Below, piece after piece: positions 10,406-19,021 of a stretch of 64,000 nucleotides of DNA. Origin of the DNA: an uncultured Bryobacterales bacterium (GTDB taxonomy: Bacteria > Acidobacteriota > Terriglobia > Bryobacterales > Bryobacteraceae). The notes below the pieces were generated by a model. That model saw only the letters and a program-made list of their open reading frames with translations. It searched no databases and was not told the origin of the DNA. Numbering within the stretch: the first letter of the stretch is position 1; every line of letters starts with the position of its first letter. The stretch spans positions 1-64,000 of the forward strand of contig CALGAR010000016.1 of NCBI GenBank assembly GCA_937959285.1, written 5' to 3'. The translations under genes were made by a program, and so were the position numbers.

Positions 10406-13201
10406 CTACCGCCTCCCCATGCGTGTGATCGCCTTACGCAATTCCTGCAGCCACAAGACGGAGCTCGCGACCGCGGTGCACATGAGCCAGTCGTTCAGGC
10501 TCAAACCGACCGTCGAGAACGCAGGCTGCAGCACCGGAACATACACAACGGCGGCTTGAAGCAGCAGAGCCAGGGCAATCGAGGCCCAGATCCACAGGTT
10601 GCTGAAGAGTCCCTGAAAGGCGCTCTGGACGTCCGACCTCGCATTGAACACATTGAATAACTGAAACATCATCAGAGTTGTAAACCCCATTGTCTGGGCG
10701 TATCTCATGGTGCCGGATCCCTCGATGAGCCCTCCAGGTAAGCTGGCGTCCAGAACCGCCAGCGTCCCGACCGCCATGATGACGGAGACGAAGACAATGC
10801 CTGCCCACATGCGCCGTGTGATGACGGGTTCGCCAACCGGCCGCGGTGGCCTGGTCATGATTGCCTCGTTAGGGGGATCGACACCGAGGGCGAGAGCGGG
10901 CGCTCCGTCCGTCGCTAAATTGATCCAAAGAAGCTGCGTTGCAAGGAGTGGCAGTACGATCCCGCTCTCTTCCGCCTGCAAGCCGGTTACTCTCGCCAGT
11001 AACACACCGAGGAACATCGTGAGTACTTCGCCTGTGTTCGATGAAAGCAGGAAGCGCAGAAACTTCCGAATATTCGAGAAGATGGCGCGGCCTTCCTCCA
11101 CGGCGGCGACGATGGTTGCGAAATTATCGTCCGCCAGCACCATGGCCGCGGCTTCGCGGGAAACATCCGTGCCTGAGAGCCCCATCGCAACGCCGATGTC
11201 GGCGGTCTTCAGCGCGGGCGCGTCGTTGACTCCGTCCCCCGTCATTGCGACGATCGCACCTTCCTTCTGCAGCGCCTTAACGATTCGCAGCTTGTGTTCG
11301 GGAGTCACGCGGGCGTAGACGGACGCTTCTTTCGCGGCCTGAACAAGCATGTCCTCGGACATCTTGTCGAGTTCGGCGCCTGTAAGGACTTTTCCATCCT
11401 CGGCAATGCCAAGTTCATTCGCTATGACTCGCGCCGTTGCCGGATGATCGCCGGTAATCATGATCGGCCGTATGCCTGCGCGCCGGGCTTTCTCGACCGA
11501 GGCCTTCGCTTCCTCGCGGGGCGGATCGATCATGCCAGCCAAGCCGGCGAACACAAGGTCTCTTTCCACGCGGTCGTCGACATCTTCGATGTCCAGCTCG
11601 CCGGGGCTGATCAAACGATAGGCGACGCCGATGGTGCGAAGCGCGCGGCCCGCAAGCTCTTCGTTGATGGCCGCAATCTGCTTTCGCCGTTCCTCCGTCA
11701 ATGGCCGTGCTTCTTCTCCGACCAGTTCCTTCGAGCACCGCGAGAGCAGCACGTCGGGTGCGCCCTTGGCAAACACGAGCAGGTGGCCTTCCCGTTCCGC
11801 GTCGATATGGACCGTGCTCATCAGTTTTCTCTCCGAGGAAAAGGGCACCTCTCCGACGCGCCTGAAACGTTCCTTCAGTTTTTCGGCTTCCAGTCCTGCT
11901 TTGCGAGCGGCGACGATCAGGGCGCCTTCCGTTGGGTCGCCCAGCACGGTCCAGCGGCCGTCCTGTTCCTGCAACACCGCGTTGTTAGCACGGTCCGCAA
12001 CAGCGAGCGCGCGCTCCAGCTCAATCCGCAACGGGCCCTCGAGCGGTCCTCCTTCTTCCCTCTCGACGTCGCCAACCGGGGCGTACCCCGTGCCTCCGAG
12101 CCTCACGCGTCCGCTTGCTGTCACGACAACGCGCACCGTCATCTCATTCTTCGTGAGCGTGCCCGTCTTGTCTGAAGCAATGACGTTGGCTGAGCCAAGG
12201 GTCTCAACCGCGGCGAGGCGGCGAATAATCGCCTTCCGCGCCGCCATGCGCTGCACGCCAAGCGAGAGCACGACGGTGACAACTGTAGGCAAACCCTCCG
12301 GAACTGCTGCAACGGCGAGGGCGATGCCCAGAATGAACACGTCGAACATCGCAGATAAGCTGCGCACTTGCCCGACCAGCAGGATCGCTGCGATCATCAC
12401 GGCTGCGATGCCTACGACAATCAAACCCAGCATTTTGCCGATGCGGTGCAGTTCCTTTTGCAGCGGGGTGGCCTGCTCGGGGGCCTCTCGCAGCATCCCT
12501 GCGATGCGCCCCATTTCGGTATTCATGCCCGTCGCAACGACGACGGCCCGCCCTCGCCCGTAGGTCACCGACGTGCCGCTGAAGATCATGTTGTCCCGGT
12601 CCCCGAGCGGGACCTCGCCGGAGATGGGAGCGGAATCCTTGGCGACTGGCAAGCTCTCGCCAGTGAGAGCGGCCTCCGAAGTCTCCAGAGATGCCGAATG
12701 GATGACACGCGCGTCAGCCGGAACTCTGTCCCCTTCCTCGACAACGATGATGTCGCCCGGAACGATTTCCGCGGCTGAAACAGCCCGGCGCTCGCCCTGC
12801 CGTATGACGGTTGCGCGTCCGGCAGTCATTTGCGCCAATGCGGCCACGGCCGATTCTGCCCGGGACTCCTGGATATAGCCCATCGCCGCGTTCAGAATGA
12901 CGACTGCGAAGATGGCCATGGCTTCGTAGGGCGCCGCTGTTTCGCGCTCGTAAATCCACATTGCCGTCGAGATTCCGGTTGCAACCAGCAGGAGGATCAC
13001 GAGCGGTTCTTCGAATTGAGCGAGGAATCTTCTCCAACCCGGCACGCGCCTCGCCTGGGCAAGTTCATTCCTGCCGTAGCGTTGAAGACGGCTTCGCGCC
13101 TCTTCCTCGGTCAATCCGTAATGGCCGTCGGTGCCCAATACGGCGAGCACTTCTCTGGCCTCTAGCTGATAAGGCTCTGGTTGCCCGTCTCGGTTTGCCA
13201 T
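10406..13201 (-). CDS. P2-type cation-translocating ATPase (Ca2+ ATPase-like)
   Basis: A multi-pass inner-membrane pump, 931 residues from the chosen start. The order is the N-terminal cation ATPase domain, helices 1-2, TGES, the ion-binding M4 motif PEGLP (about 301-305), the phosphorylation site SDKTGTLT (Asp about 344), GDGVNDAP, and the M6 motif NLATDGAPALALG. PEGLP with N-x-x-TD in M6 is the SERCA/PacL pattern, so Ca2+ (or Mn2+) export is the best guess. Family proteins begin shortly before the EEA segment, so ATG at 13201 is preferred; a GTG at 13264 in the same frame sits only one base after AAAGGAG. It faces a VOC dioxygenase gene divergently. Confidence 0.9.
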   Translation of the reverse strand: MANRDGQPEPYQLEAREVLAVLGTDGHYGLTEEEARSRLQRYGRNELAQARRVPGWRRFLAQFEEPLVILLLVATGISTAMWIYERETAAPYEAMAIFAVVILNAAMGYIQESRAESAVAALAQMTAGRATVIRQGERRAVSAAEIVPGDIIVVEEGDRVPADARVIHSASLETSEAALTGESLPVAKDSAPISGEVPLGDRDNMIFSGTSVTYGRGRAVVVATGMNTEMGRIAGMLREAPEQATPLQKELHRIGKMLGLIVVGIAAVMIAAILLVGQVRSLSAMFDVFILGIALAVAAVPEGLPTVVTVVLSLGVQRMAARKAIIRRLAAVETLGSANVIASDKTGTLTKNEMTVRVVVTASGRVRLGGTGYAPVGDVEREEGGPLEGPLRIELERALAVADRANNAVLQEQDGRWTVLGDPTEGALIVAARKAGLEAEKLKERFRRVGEVPFSSERKLMSTVHIDAEREGHLLVFAKGAPDVLLSRCSKELVGEEARPLTEERRKQIAAINEELAGRALRTIGVAYRLISPGELDIEDVDDRVERDLVFAGLAGMIDPPREEAKASVEKARRAGIRPIMITGDHPATARVIANELGIAEDGKVLTGAELDKMSEDMLVQAAKEASVYARVTPEHKLRIVKALQKEGAIVAMTGDGVNDAPALKTADIGVAMGLSGTDVSREAAAMVLADDNFATIVAAVEEGRAIFSNIRKFLRFLLSSNTGEVLTMFLGVLLARVTGLQAEESGIVLPLLATQLLWINLATDGAPALALGVDPPNEAIMTRPPRPVGEPVITRRMWAGIVFVSVIMAVGTLAVLDASLPGGLIEGSGTMRYAQTMGFTTLMMFQLFNVFNARSDVQSAFQGLFSNLWIWASIALALLLQAAVVYVPVLQPAFSTVGLSLNDWLMCTAVASSVLWLQELRKAITRMGRR

Positions 13202-13386
13202 AGCGCCAGCACTTCGGTTCGCGTCGATTTCGAAAACCCCTAGCGCAATAATAGACTCAATCACGCTCCTTTGTCAGACAAGGACGGCAAGAGTTTCATG
13301 TCACGCCAGCCGCTGGCGGGGAGTCTATCTGAGCATTAGAGCGCCCGCCGAGGAGCAAGACAGAGGCGCCGGGCGAAAGGAGAACC

Positions 13387-14337
13387 ATGGAGAAAAGCAT
13401 CCTTGGAATCCATCACGTAACTGCGATCGCTGGCGAACCTCAACGAAACATCGATTTCTATGTGGGGGTTCTCGGACTTCGCCTGGTGAAATTAACTGTG
13501 AATTTTGATGATCCCGCGTCGTATCACCTGTACTATGGCGACGGGCAGGGACATCCTGGAACAATCATGACGTTCTTTCCGTGGCCCGGCGGGGCTCCCG
13601 GACGAATCGGCACAGGGCAGGTGACAGTGACGTCATTTGCCGTTCCCGAGGGATCGCTGGAGTATTGGGTAGGGAGATTCCAGGAGTACTCGATTCACCA
13701 CGAAGAAAGCCTGTCCTTGACCGGTGAGCGGACCCTGTCGTTCAGAGACCCCGACGGGCTCCAGCTGGAGTTAGTGAGTTCGAAGGACGCGAATCCGGAT
13801 CGGGCGTGGGAGGGCGGTTCTGTACCCATCGAGTTTGCGATCCGTGGCTTCCACCACGTGACACTCTCCGAGGAAGGGTATGACAGAACTGCCGCCCTCT
13901 TGACTGAGACGTTGGGATTCCGGCTGGTTGAGAGCCGTGGAAATCAGTTTCGCTACTCGATTGGTTCGGGCGGACCCGGAGCAATTGTGGATCTTCTGTG
14001 TACACCGGATGGCAGGCCGGGGCGCGTTTCTATCGGCACCGTGCACCACGTCGCGTGGCGCACCCCGACGCACGACCAGCAGGTCTTGTGGCGATCTGCG
14101 CTGCACTCATACAACGTCACTCCGGTGATAGACCGCAAGTATTTTCACTCAATTTACTTTCGGGAGCCAGGAGGCGTTTTGTTCGAAATTGCGACGGACC
14201 CGCCCGGCTTTGCTGTCGATGAACCGGCAGAGGCGCTGGGATCGCGGCTCCAGTTGCCTCCGTGGCTGGAACCCCGGCGAGCTGAACTCGAGGCACGTTT
14301 GCCCAAAGTGCAGTTACCGGCGGCGAAGGACGCCTGA
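13387..14337 (+). CDS. Ring-cleaving dioxygenase of the VOC family (LinE/MhqO-like)
   Basis: A 316-residue protein made of two glyoxalase/VOC modules. It begins HHVTAIAGEPQRNIDFYVG with LGLRLVK and VNFDDP, the signature of hydroquinone or chlorohydroquinone dioxygenases of the LinE/MhqO group; the second module has FHHVTLSEEG, VHHVAWRTP and FREPGGVLFEIATDPPGF, supplying His and Glu for a non-haem metal. These enzymes open hydroquinone rings with O2 and often protect against quinones. ATG at 13387 follows AAAGGAG at good spacing. It is a single gene, convergent with pqiC 13 bases away. The family is clear; the aromatic substrate is not. Confidence 0.88.
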   Translation: MEKSILGIHHVTAIAGEPQRNIDFYVGVLGLRLVKLTVNFDDPASYHLYYGDGQGHPGTIMTFFPWPGGAPGRIGTGQVTVTSFAVPEGSLEYWVGRFQEYSIHHEESLSLTGERTLSFRDPDGLQLELVSSKDANPDRAWEGGSVPIEFAIRGFHHVTLSEEGYDRTAALLTETLGFRLVESRGNQFRYSIGSGGPGAIVDLLCTPDGRPGRVSIGTVHHVAWRTPTHDQQVLWRSALHSYNVTPVIDRKYFHSIYFREPGGVLFEIATDPPGFAVDEPAEALGSRLQLPPWLEPRRAELEARLPKVQLPAAKDA

Positions 14338-14350
14338 GTCTTCCACGAGG

Positions 14351-14989
14351 TCAAGGAACCTGGGGAAAGCGAACGCGCGAGCCGAATTGCCTTTCCAGAG
14401 AATCCACCAGCCTTTGAACCGTAACTTGGGCTGCTGTCGAAAGGCTGCGCACGACACCGACTACGGTTCGCTCTCCTACCGGAACTGCTTCCGACGCCGT
14501 GTCGCTCCATAGAACGGATCCGGTCTTCGCGTCGAGTAGCTGAGCCGAGATTCGACACACCGCGCGGACGCCGCCGCCATAGTCGACCTCTTCCAACTGG
14601 TCGATATTGCCTCTCATCACGTACGTTGCGGCGATGCCGCGCTCCCGAATCACGACGCCCCGAAACAGCCCGCTCGCCCGAAGAGTGTTTGCGACGAATT
14701 GGGTAATCTCGTCGCGGGGATTCATCGCCCAGCGGTGATATTCGTAATGTCCGACTTCCTCCGGGCTCGGGCGGTATACGATGCGGCCTTCGCAGAGGTA
14801 GTCGGGGCAGTGAAACGGGCGGATCGCGAGCGGACCTAAAGCGCCAGGGGGCGGCAGAGCGTGTGGAGCCGGCGGCGGAAAGTTGAGAATGTAGCTCCTG
14901 GGATAGCGAACCTTCTCACAGCCGCCGGACACAAGCGTTGCCGCGAACGCAAGCACCAGAGGAAAACAAAAACTTCTTCTGTGCTTCAC
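14351..14989 (-). CDS. PqiC/LptE-like ABC-transport auxiliary lipoprotein
   Basis: Last gene of the lipid-transport operon, 212 residues. It has a basic N-terminus, a hydrophobic stretch and a cysteine at 24 in VSGGC, a somewhat degenerate lipobox, so it is probably an outer-membrane or periplasmic lipoprotein. The mature part resembles the ABC-type transport auxiliary component family (PqiC/YmbA, DUF330): an N-terminal strand YILNFPPP, a middle RGNIDQLEEVDY segment, and AQLLDAKTGSVLWSD near the end. Its ATG overlaps the mlaD stop by 4 bases (ATGA), indicating coupled translation. By analogy it would hold the outer-membrane end of an MCE lipid shuttle. Confidence 0.8.
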   Translation of the reverse strand: MKHRRSFCFPLVLAFAATLVSGGCEKVRYPRSYILNFPPPAPHALPPPGALGPLAIRPFHCPDYLCEGRIVYRPSPEEVGHYEYHRWAMNPRDEITQFVANTLRASGLFRGVVIRERGIAATYVMRGNIDQLEEVDYGGGVRAVCRISAQLLDAKTGSVLWSDTASEAVPVGERTVVGVVRSLSTAAQVTVQRLVDSLERQFGSRVRFPQVP

Positions 14990-15951
14990 TCTGGAACCTT
15001 CCGGTCGGGGGGCTGTTTGACACGAAAGAGACTCCAGGGGCGTTGCTTCAGGGACTCGCTTAGCGAGCGGACATTTTCCGATGTCGTTCGAAGGTTGTAA
15101 AGCGTCTCCGCAACATCTTCTTCGTTTCCTCGAAGGATATCCTGCGTAGTAACAAGCAGTCTGCGAGCCTCCACGATCGTGCGTTCCAGTTCCTCAAGAT
15201 CCTTCACAAGAGGCGTGCGGATCGCATCGACTGTGCTGTTGATGTTGGCGACTGCCTGGTTGGCGCTCGTGACAACCGGCTGAGCTGAAACGACGAGTCC
15301 GTCCGCGTGCTTTGCGAGCTCGGAAAGCCGGGTTGTAATTTGGGCGATCTTGGGCGACTCGCGCTGCAGCAGTTTGTTCATTTCCGCGAGGATCATGTCA
15401 ATTTGCTTCTGGTTTTGGGGGCCGGTGATCTGGTTCAGATTGGCGAGAAACGTACGCGCCTGGCCGGTCAGCTCCGGCAGTTCACGTCGAAGTTCCACCA
15501 GAAGGCTGTTCGCCGTTTCGGCCACTACAGCGAAGCGCTTCGTGACCTCTTCGATGCTGATGGCTTCTTCTGAAGGCACGACTTCGCCCGGCTTCAACCG
15601 GCGAGCCGTGTTGCTTCCCGTCGTGATTGAGAGCGCCGGGCTGCTCATCAGGCTTATCATTCCTACGCGCGCTCTTGAATCCGCATTGAGCGGCGTGCCG
15701 GTCTGCACCTCGAACACAATTTCGATCTTGGTTGGATCCTCGGACAAAGGGTGTACGGACTTGACCTGTCCCACCTTGATGCCGCCGAAAAGCACGTAGG
15801 AGCCGCGATCGAGACCGCCTGCATACCGCAGGTGCGTTTTGTACACGACTTGCCCTCGCACCACCTGCACGTTGCGGATGTAGTAGATGACACCCGCAAG
15901 CGCCAACAGGCTGACGACGACGAAGATGCCGACTTTTGCCTCAGTATTCAT
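14986..15951 (-). CDS. mlaD: MlaD family MCE-domain lipid-binding protein
   Basis: Periplasmic, membrane-anchored substrate-binding subunit of an Mla-type phospholipid transporter, 321 residues. One N-terminal helix (GIFVVVSLLALAGVIYYI) is followed by an MCE domain at about 38-120 (YAGGLDRGSYVLFGGIKVGQV) and a long helical C-terminus with coiled-coil character, longer than E. coli MlaD and closer to Gram-positive/Acidobacterial Mce-like forms. ATG at 15951 is chosen because the frame upstream lies inside mlaF in another frame. It starts 2 bases after the mlaF stop and overlaps pqiC by 4 bases. Lipid cargo and direction of transport cannot be read from sequence. Confidence 0.9.
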   Translation of the reverse strand: MNTEAKVGIFVVVSLLALAGVIYYIRNVQVVRGQVVYKTHLRYAGGLDRGSYVLFGGIKVGQVKSVHPLSEDPTKIEIVFEVQTGTPLNADSRARVGMISLMSSPALSITTGSNTARRLKPGEVVPSEEAISIEEVTKRFAVVAETANSLLVELRRELPELTGQARTFLANLNQITGPQNQKQIDMILAEMNKLLQRESPKIAQITTRLSELAKHADGLVVSAQPVVTSANQAVANINSTVDAIRTPLVKDLEELERTIVEARRLLVTTQDILRGNEEDVAETLYNLRTTSENVRSLSESLKQRPWSLFRVKQPPDRKVPE

Positions 15952-15953
15952 GC

Positions 15954-16760
15954 TTAACCGGCCCGCAGGTAGGAGTTTATGAAGTCTTCTGCGATTCCTC
16001 TCGAAATCGGATCCGGTGTACGGTCCAGGAATTTCCTGACTTGCGGGTGGGCGTTCGCCAGGAATTGTTCCCTGGTGCCGACTACGATTAAGCGGCCCTG
16101 ATAGAGCATTGCCAGCCGGTCGGCGATATGCAGGGCGCTGACCAGTTCGTGGCTGACAATCAGGACCGTCATGTGAAAGGCGCGTTTCAGGAACAAAACG
16201 AGTTCGTCGATCTGCGCTGCGGCAATCGGATCGAGTCCCGCAGCCGGTTCGTCGAGGACGAGAATGGCCGGATCGAGCGCAATGGCTCTTGCTACTGCGG
16301 CACGTTTTCTCATGCCTCCTGAAAGCTGAGGCGGGAAAAGCTTTGCCGCGTCCGCGAGCCCGACTGCCTTCAGCTTCATCCAGACCATGAGGCTGATCGT
16401 GGAATCGGCGAGATGTGTGAGCTCGTGCAATGGAAGGGCGACGTTCTCCTCGACGGACAGAGAATTGAAAAGGGCTGCCTCCTGAAAGGCCACGCCAACG
16501 TGGCGGCGAATTGCGGCGAGTTCGGATTCCGGGCAGGTTGTGATGTCCACGCCGTTGATCCTGATGGTTCCGGTGTCGGGCTTGAGGAGGCCGAGCACCT
16601 GTTTCAGCAAAGTCGTCTTTCCGGACCCGCTTCCTCCGAGCAGGACCAGGATTTCTCCTCGGTAGATATCCAGATCGATATCCTTCAGCACGTGCCTTGA
16701 GCCGTAAGACACCGATACATTGCGTATGCAAATCACGCGCTCGCCGGCATTCGCAGTCAT
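15954..16760 (-). CDS. mlaF: MlaF family ABC transporter ATP-binding protein
   Basis: Cytosolic ATPase of the lipid transporter, 268 residues. Walker A is GGSGSGKTT, the Q-loop follows in VAFQEAALFNSLSVEENV, the signature is LSGGMRKRAAVARA (LSGGM rather than LSGGQ is common in MlaF), Walker B is ILVLDEPAAGLDP, and the switch His is in IVSHE. ATG at 16760 overlaps the mlaE stop by 4 bases (ATGA), which fixes the start better than the upstream in-frame ATG at 16775. It pairs with mlaE to power phospholipid movement between the membranes. Confidence 0.93.
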   Translation of the reverse strand: MTANAGERVICIRNVSVSYGSRHVLKDIDLDIYRGEILVLLGGSGSGKTTLLKQVLGLLKPDTGTIRINGVDITTCPESELAAIRRHVGVAFQEAALFNSLSVEENVALPLHELTHLADSTISLMVWMKLKAVGLADAAKLFPPQLSGGMRKRAAVARAIALDPAILVLDEPAAGLDPIAAAQIDELVLFLKRAFHMTVLIVSHELVSALHIADRLAMLYQGRLIVVGTREQFLANAHPQVRKFLDRTPDPISRGIAEDFINSYLRAG

Positions 16761-17566
16761 TCGACGGCGCTCCATCCCATTGCGTAAAAGATCCCGGTCG
16801 CTATGAGATCGACAAGGATGATGAGGAACGTCGCCTTCACGACCGCGACCGTTGTCGAATGTCCCACGCCCTGGGGTCCTCCGTGCGCCCGGAGACCTTC
16901 CAGGCAGCCCACCTGAACGATGATGGACGCGAAGGCGAGACTCTTCACGAGCGTCAGTCCTACGTCGCGTAGCTGAACCGCTTCGGCGGCGCGTTGGACG
17001 TAAACCCGAAAGCTCATGTCGATGCTGAAGGCCAGAAAGAGGTACCCGGCAAAGATGCCGCTGAGAGTGCTGAGGACGGTCAGGCACGGGATGGTGATTA
17101 AAGCCGCAAGGTACTTCGGCGCGAAGGTGAATTCCACCGGGTCGAGCCCCATGACGCGAAGAGCATCTACCTCTTCGGTTACGACCATTGTTCCGATCTC
17201 GGCTGATATGGCCGACGCCGACCGCCCGCTCACGGCTATGGCCGTAATCAGCGGACCCAGTTCTCTGGTGAATGCGACCGCGACCAGATTGACAACCAGC
17301 TCCATGGCGCCGAAGCGCCGCAATTCGGCGGCGCTTTGAAGCGCGAGGATCATGCCGGTGAAAAAGGACATCGTGCCTGCCATCGGCAGAGCGCTCGCTC
17401 CGATCGCATACATCTGTTGCACGGTCGTACGCCAGCGCCGCGGTTTCCCTACGAACGGGAACACATGGCGAAGCTGGCGGATCACGGTCCAGAACTGGAT
17501 TGTTAACGCGCCAACATACTCCAGCCAGCGTGCCGGTGGGCTCTTCGCTTGTCCTGGCGAGGTCAA
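16757..17566 (-). CDS. mlaE: MlaE family ABC transporter permease
   Basis: Inner-membrane permease, 269 residues with about five to six hydrophobic segments. Family motifs are FFTGMILALQSAAELRRFG near the first core helix, TRELGPLITAIAVSGRSASAISAEIG and EEVDALRVMGLDP, the classic MlaE/YrbE signatures. The start is unusual: TTG at 17566, which overlaps the mlaB stop in TTGA; GGAGGTGG lies just upstream and no other start precedes the conserved region. It sits between mlaB and mlaF in one operon. Assignment is firm. Confidence 0.93.
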   Translation of the reverse strand: MTSPGQAKSPPARWLEYVGALTIQFWTVIRQLRHVFPFVGKPRRWRTTVQQMYAIGASALPMAGTMSFFTGMILALQSAAELRRFGAMELVVNLVAVAFTRELGPLITAIAVSGRSASAISAEIGTMVVTEEVDALRVMGLDPVEFTFAPKYLAALITIPCLTVLSTLSGIFAGYLFLAFSIDMSFRVYVQRAAEAVQLRDVGLTLVKSLAFASIIVQVGCLEGLRAHGGPQGVGHSTTVAVVKATFLIILVDLIATGIFYAMGWSAVE

Positions 17567-17937
17567 CGGAACTCCACCTCCGCTCCTGCGGCATGAAAGA
17601 TTGCGCCCAGCTCCATGATTTCCGCGAGGATGCGAGGCTGGCCGCCAACACCTGCAAGGCGAAGCGTTACAGAATGCTCGAGCGCGGCTTTCAGAGCCTC
17701 CAGCAGGGTTGCGATGCCTGACGTATCCAGATAGGACACTTCCGACAGATCGACGACAAGGTCTTGAGCTGCGCCGCTCCGGAGCAGCTTGAGCAGCGCC
17801 GAGCGGAGGCCCGGTGAGGATCCGACTGTTACGCGTCCGGCGACCTCAACCGTATACCGGCCGGCTTCGCGGAGAACCCGAACGGTAGCGCCTCCCTCAA
17901 GGAGAGGGCTGCTGTTCCTTGCCGCATTCGTTGTCAC
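17563..17937 (-). CDS. mlaB: STAS domain protein, MlaB-like
   Basis: First gene of the Mla-like operon, 124 residues. It is a single STAS domain: GRVTVGSSPGLRSALL, then DLVVDLSEVSYLDTSGIATLLEAL, the anti-sigma antagonist-like core with D-T-S-G at the usual phosphorylatable-serine turn, and a closing AGVGGQPRILAEIM helix. In E. coli MlaB binds MlaF and is needed for transporter assembly; the same role is inferred here from operon position. It could otherwise be a free anti-sigma factor antagonist, but the 4-base overlap with mlaE argues against that. Confidence 0.85.
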   Translation of the reverse strand: MTTNAARNSSPLLEGGATVRVLREAGRYTVEVAGRVTVGSSPGLRSALLKLLRSGAAQDLVVDLSEVSYLDTSGIATLLEALKAALEHSVTLRLAGVGGQPRILAEIMELGAIFHAAGAEVEFR

Positions 17938-18238
17938 TTCATTGTAGACGCCGGGGATTGGGAGAGCAGCACGTTGAAACAGACGATTCCTTCGCGCTTC
18001 CCACGCACCATAGACGAGAACAGACCCCGCCTGGCTACGAACAAGATCGTCAGGCCGGCGATCGGGTTCGCAGCGCCAGGAACCTCGGTATGCGTCGCAC
18101 GAATACCCGGCTACGGCCGCCCGCGCCGTAAACCTATGTCGTCTGACACAGATATGCTCCGGTTCGGTCTAACAGCTCTGAAGTAGAGGGTCGACTTTCA
18201 CATCGAACTAGGGCAGCATGCATTAGGGGAGGTGCATC
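17938..18238. other. Intergenic region between mlaB and the Rossmann protein gene
   Basis: About 300 bases lying between two divergent genes. It must hold the promoters of both. I find no convincing sigma-70 box pair, repeat or RNA structure. A 70-codon plus-strand frame (17974-18186) has no ribosome site and no recognisable sequence, so it is not called. Confidence 0.6.
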
Positions 18239-18820
18239 GTGAAACCGAGGGTTGCAATCATTGGCAAGGGGCGCGTAGGCGGCGCGCTGCGGGAAGGGCT
18301 GGAAAGAGCAGGCTATGAAGTGAGGGCAGTTGGCAAGGAGCCGCAAGTCGTGCGTGAGGCAGCCGAATGGGGCAACGTCATCGTCCTTGCAGTACCATAC
18401 GGCGCGATCGACGATGCGCTCCGCTCGCTCGGCAATGCCGTAAACGGCAAGCTGCTCATCGATGTGACGAACCCCTTCACGTCAGACATGGAACTCGCCC
18501 TTGGCTTTTCCACAAGCGGGGCGGAGGAGCTTCAAAAGAAGGCGCCTGCCGCCAAAGTCGTGAAGGCGTTCAATACGGTGTTCGCCCACCATATGTCGAC
18601 GGGGCATGTCCAGAGCACCCCTATCTCCCTGTTTGCAGCCGGCGACGATCAGGGCGCCAAGGAGCAAGTCCTGGCGATGGGCCGTGACATCGGATTCGAC
18701 CCGGTGGACGCCGGACCGCTACGGAACGCCCGCGTGCTGGAGCCGCTCGCCTATTTGAACATTCAACTGGCCTTTACCATGAAAATGGGCACGCAGATCG
18801 GATTCAAGCTTGTGCACTAG
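18239..18820 (+). CDS. NAD(P)-binding oxidoreductase, F420-reductase (Npd/Fno)-like fold
   Basis: A 193-residue single-domain Rossmann protein. The N-terminus VAIIGKGRVGGALREGL is a dinucleotide-binding loop; VIVLAVPYGAIDDAL, LLIDVTNPF and KAFNTVFAHHM follow the order of NADPH-dependent F420 reductases and related pyrroline-carboxylate reductase-like proteins. No second dimerisation domain is present. Whether the partner is F420 or another hydride acceptor is unknown, and F420 genes are not seen here. The start is GTG at 18239, with GGGGAGG six bases upstream. It stands alone ahead of a tRNA gene. Confidence 0.75.
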   Translation: MKPRVAIIGKGRVGGALREGLERAGYEVRAVGKEPQVVREAAEWGNVIVLAVPYGAIDDALRSLGNAVNGKLLIDVTNPFTSDMELALGFSTSGAEELQKKAPAAKVVKAFNTVFAHHMSTGHVQSTPISLFAAGDDQGAKEQVLAMGRDIGFDPVDAGPLRNARVLEPLAYLNIQLAFTMKMGTQIGFKLVH

Positions 18821-18899
18821 AGGGGAGATCGCGCGGGGAACTTCGCGGGGTGTGCGCGGTGTTCAGGAAGTAGTTTAAAATCAAGGAAGCTTCGGATGT

Positions 18900-18976
18900 C
18901 GGGGCGTGGCGCAGTCTGGTAGCGCACCTGCCTTGGGCGCAGGGGGTCGCTGGTTCGAATCCGGCCGCCCCGACCA
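18900..18976 (+). tRNA. tRNA-Pro (anticodon UGG)
   Basis: A complete 77-base cloverleaf. The acceptor CGGGGCG (18900-18906) pairs perfectly with CGCCCCG (18966-18972), followed by discriminator A and an encoded CCA. The anticodon stem CCTGC/GCAGG encloses loop CTTGGGC, so the anticodon is TGG (proline CCA/CCN). The T-arm has GGTTCGAAT. A TAAAAT hexamer at 18876-18881 could be its -10. Confidence 0.96.
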
Positions 18977-19021
18977 TCTCTTGACTACACCACTTTGAAC
19001 TGAACCGCTCGCCCACAGTGC

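Noticed and set aside
13304..13318. Hairpin CGCCAG-CCG-CTGGCG upstream of the VOC dioxygenase gene
   Set aside because: A 6-bp stem with a 3-base loop in a divergent promoter region is likely by chance in this base composition; no T tract and no conserved context.
15952..16731. Extension of the mlaD frame upstream to 16731
   Set aside because: It is an alternative frame inside mlaF, rich in Arg/Pro/Gly and without family features.
16760..17657. Extension of the mlaF frame upstream to 17657
   Set aside because: That part is an out-of-frame reading of mlaE; the ATGA overlap at 16757-16760 fixes the real start.
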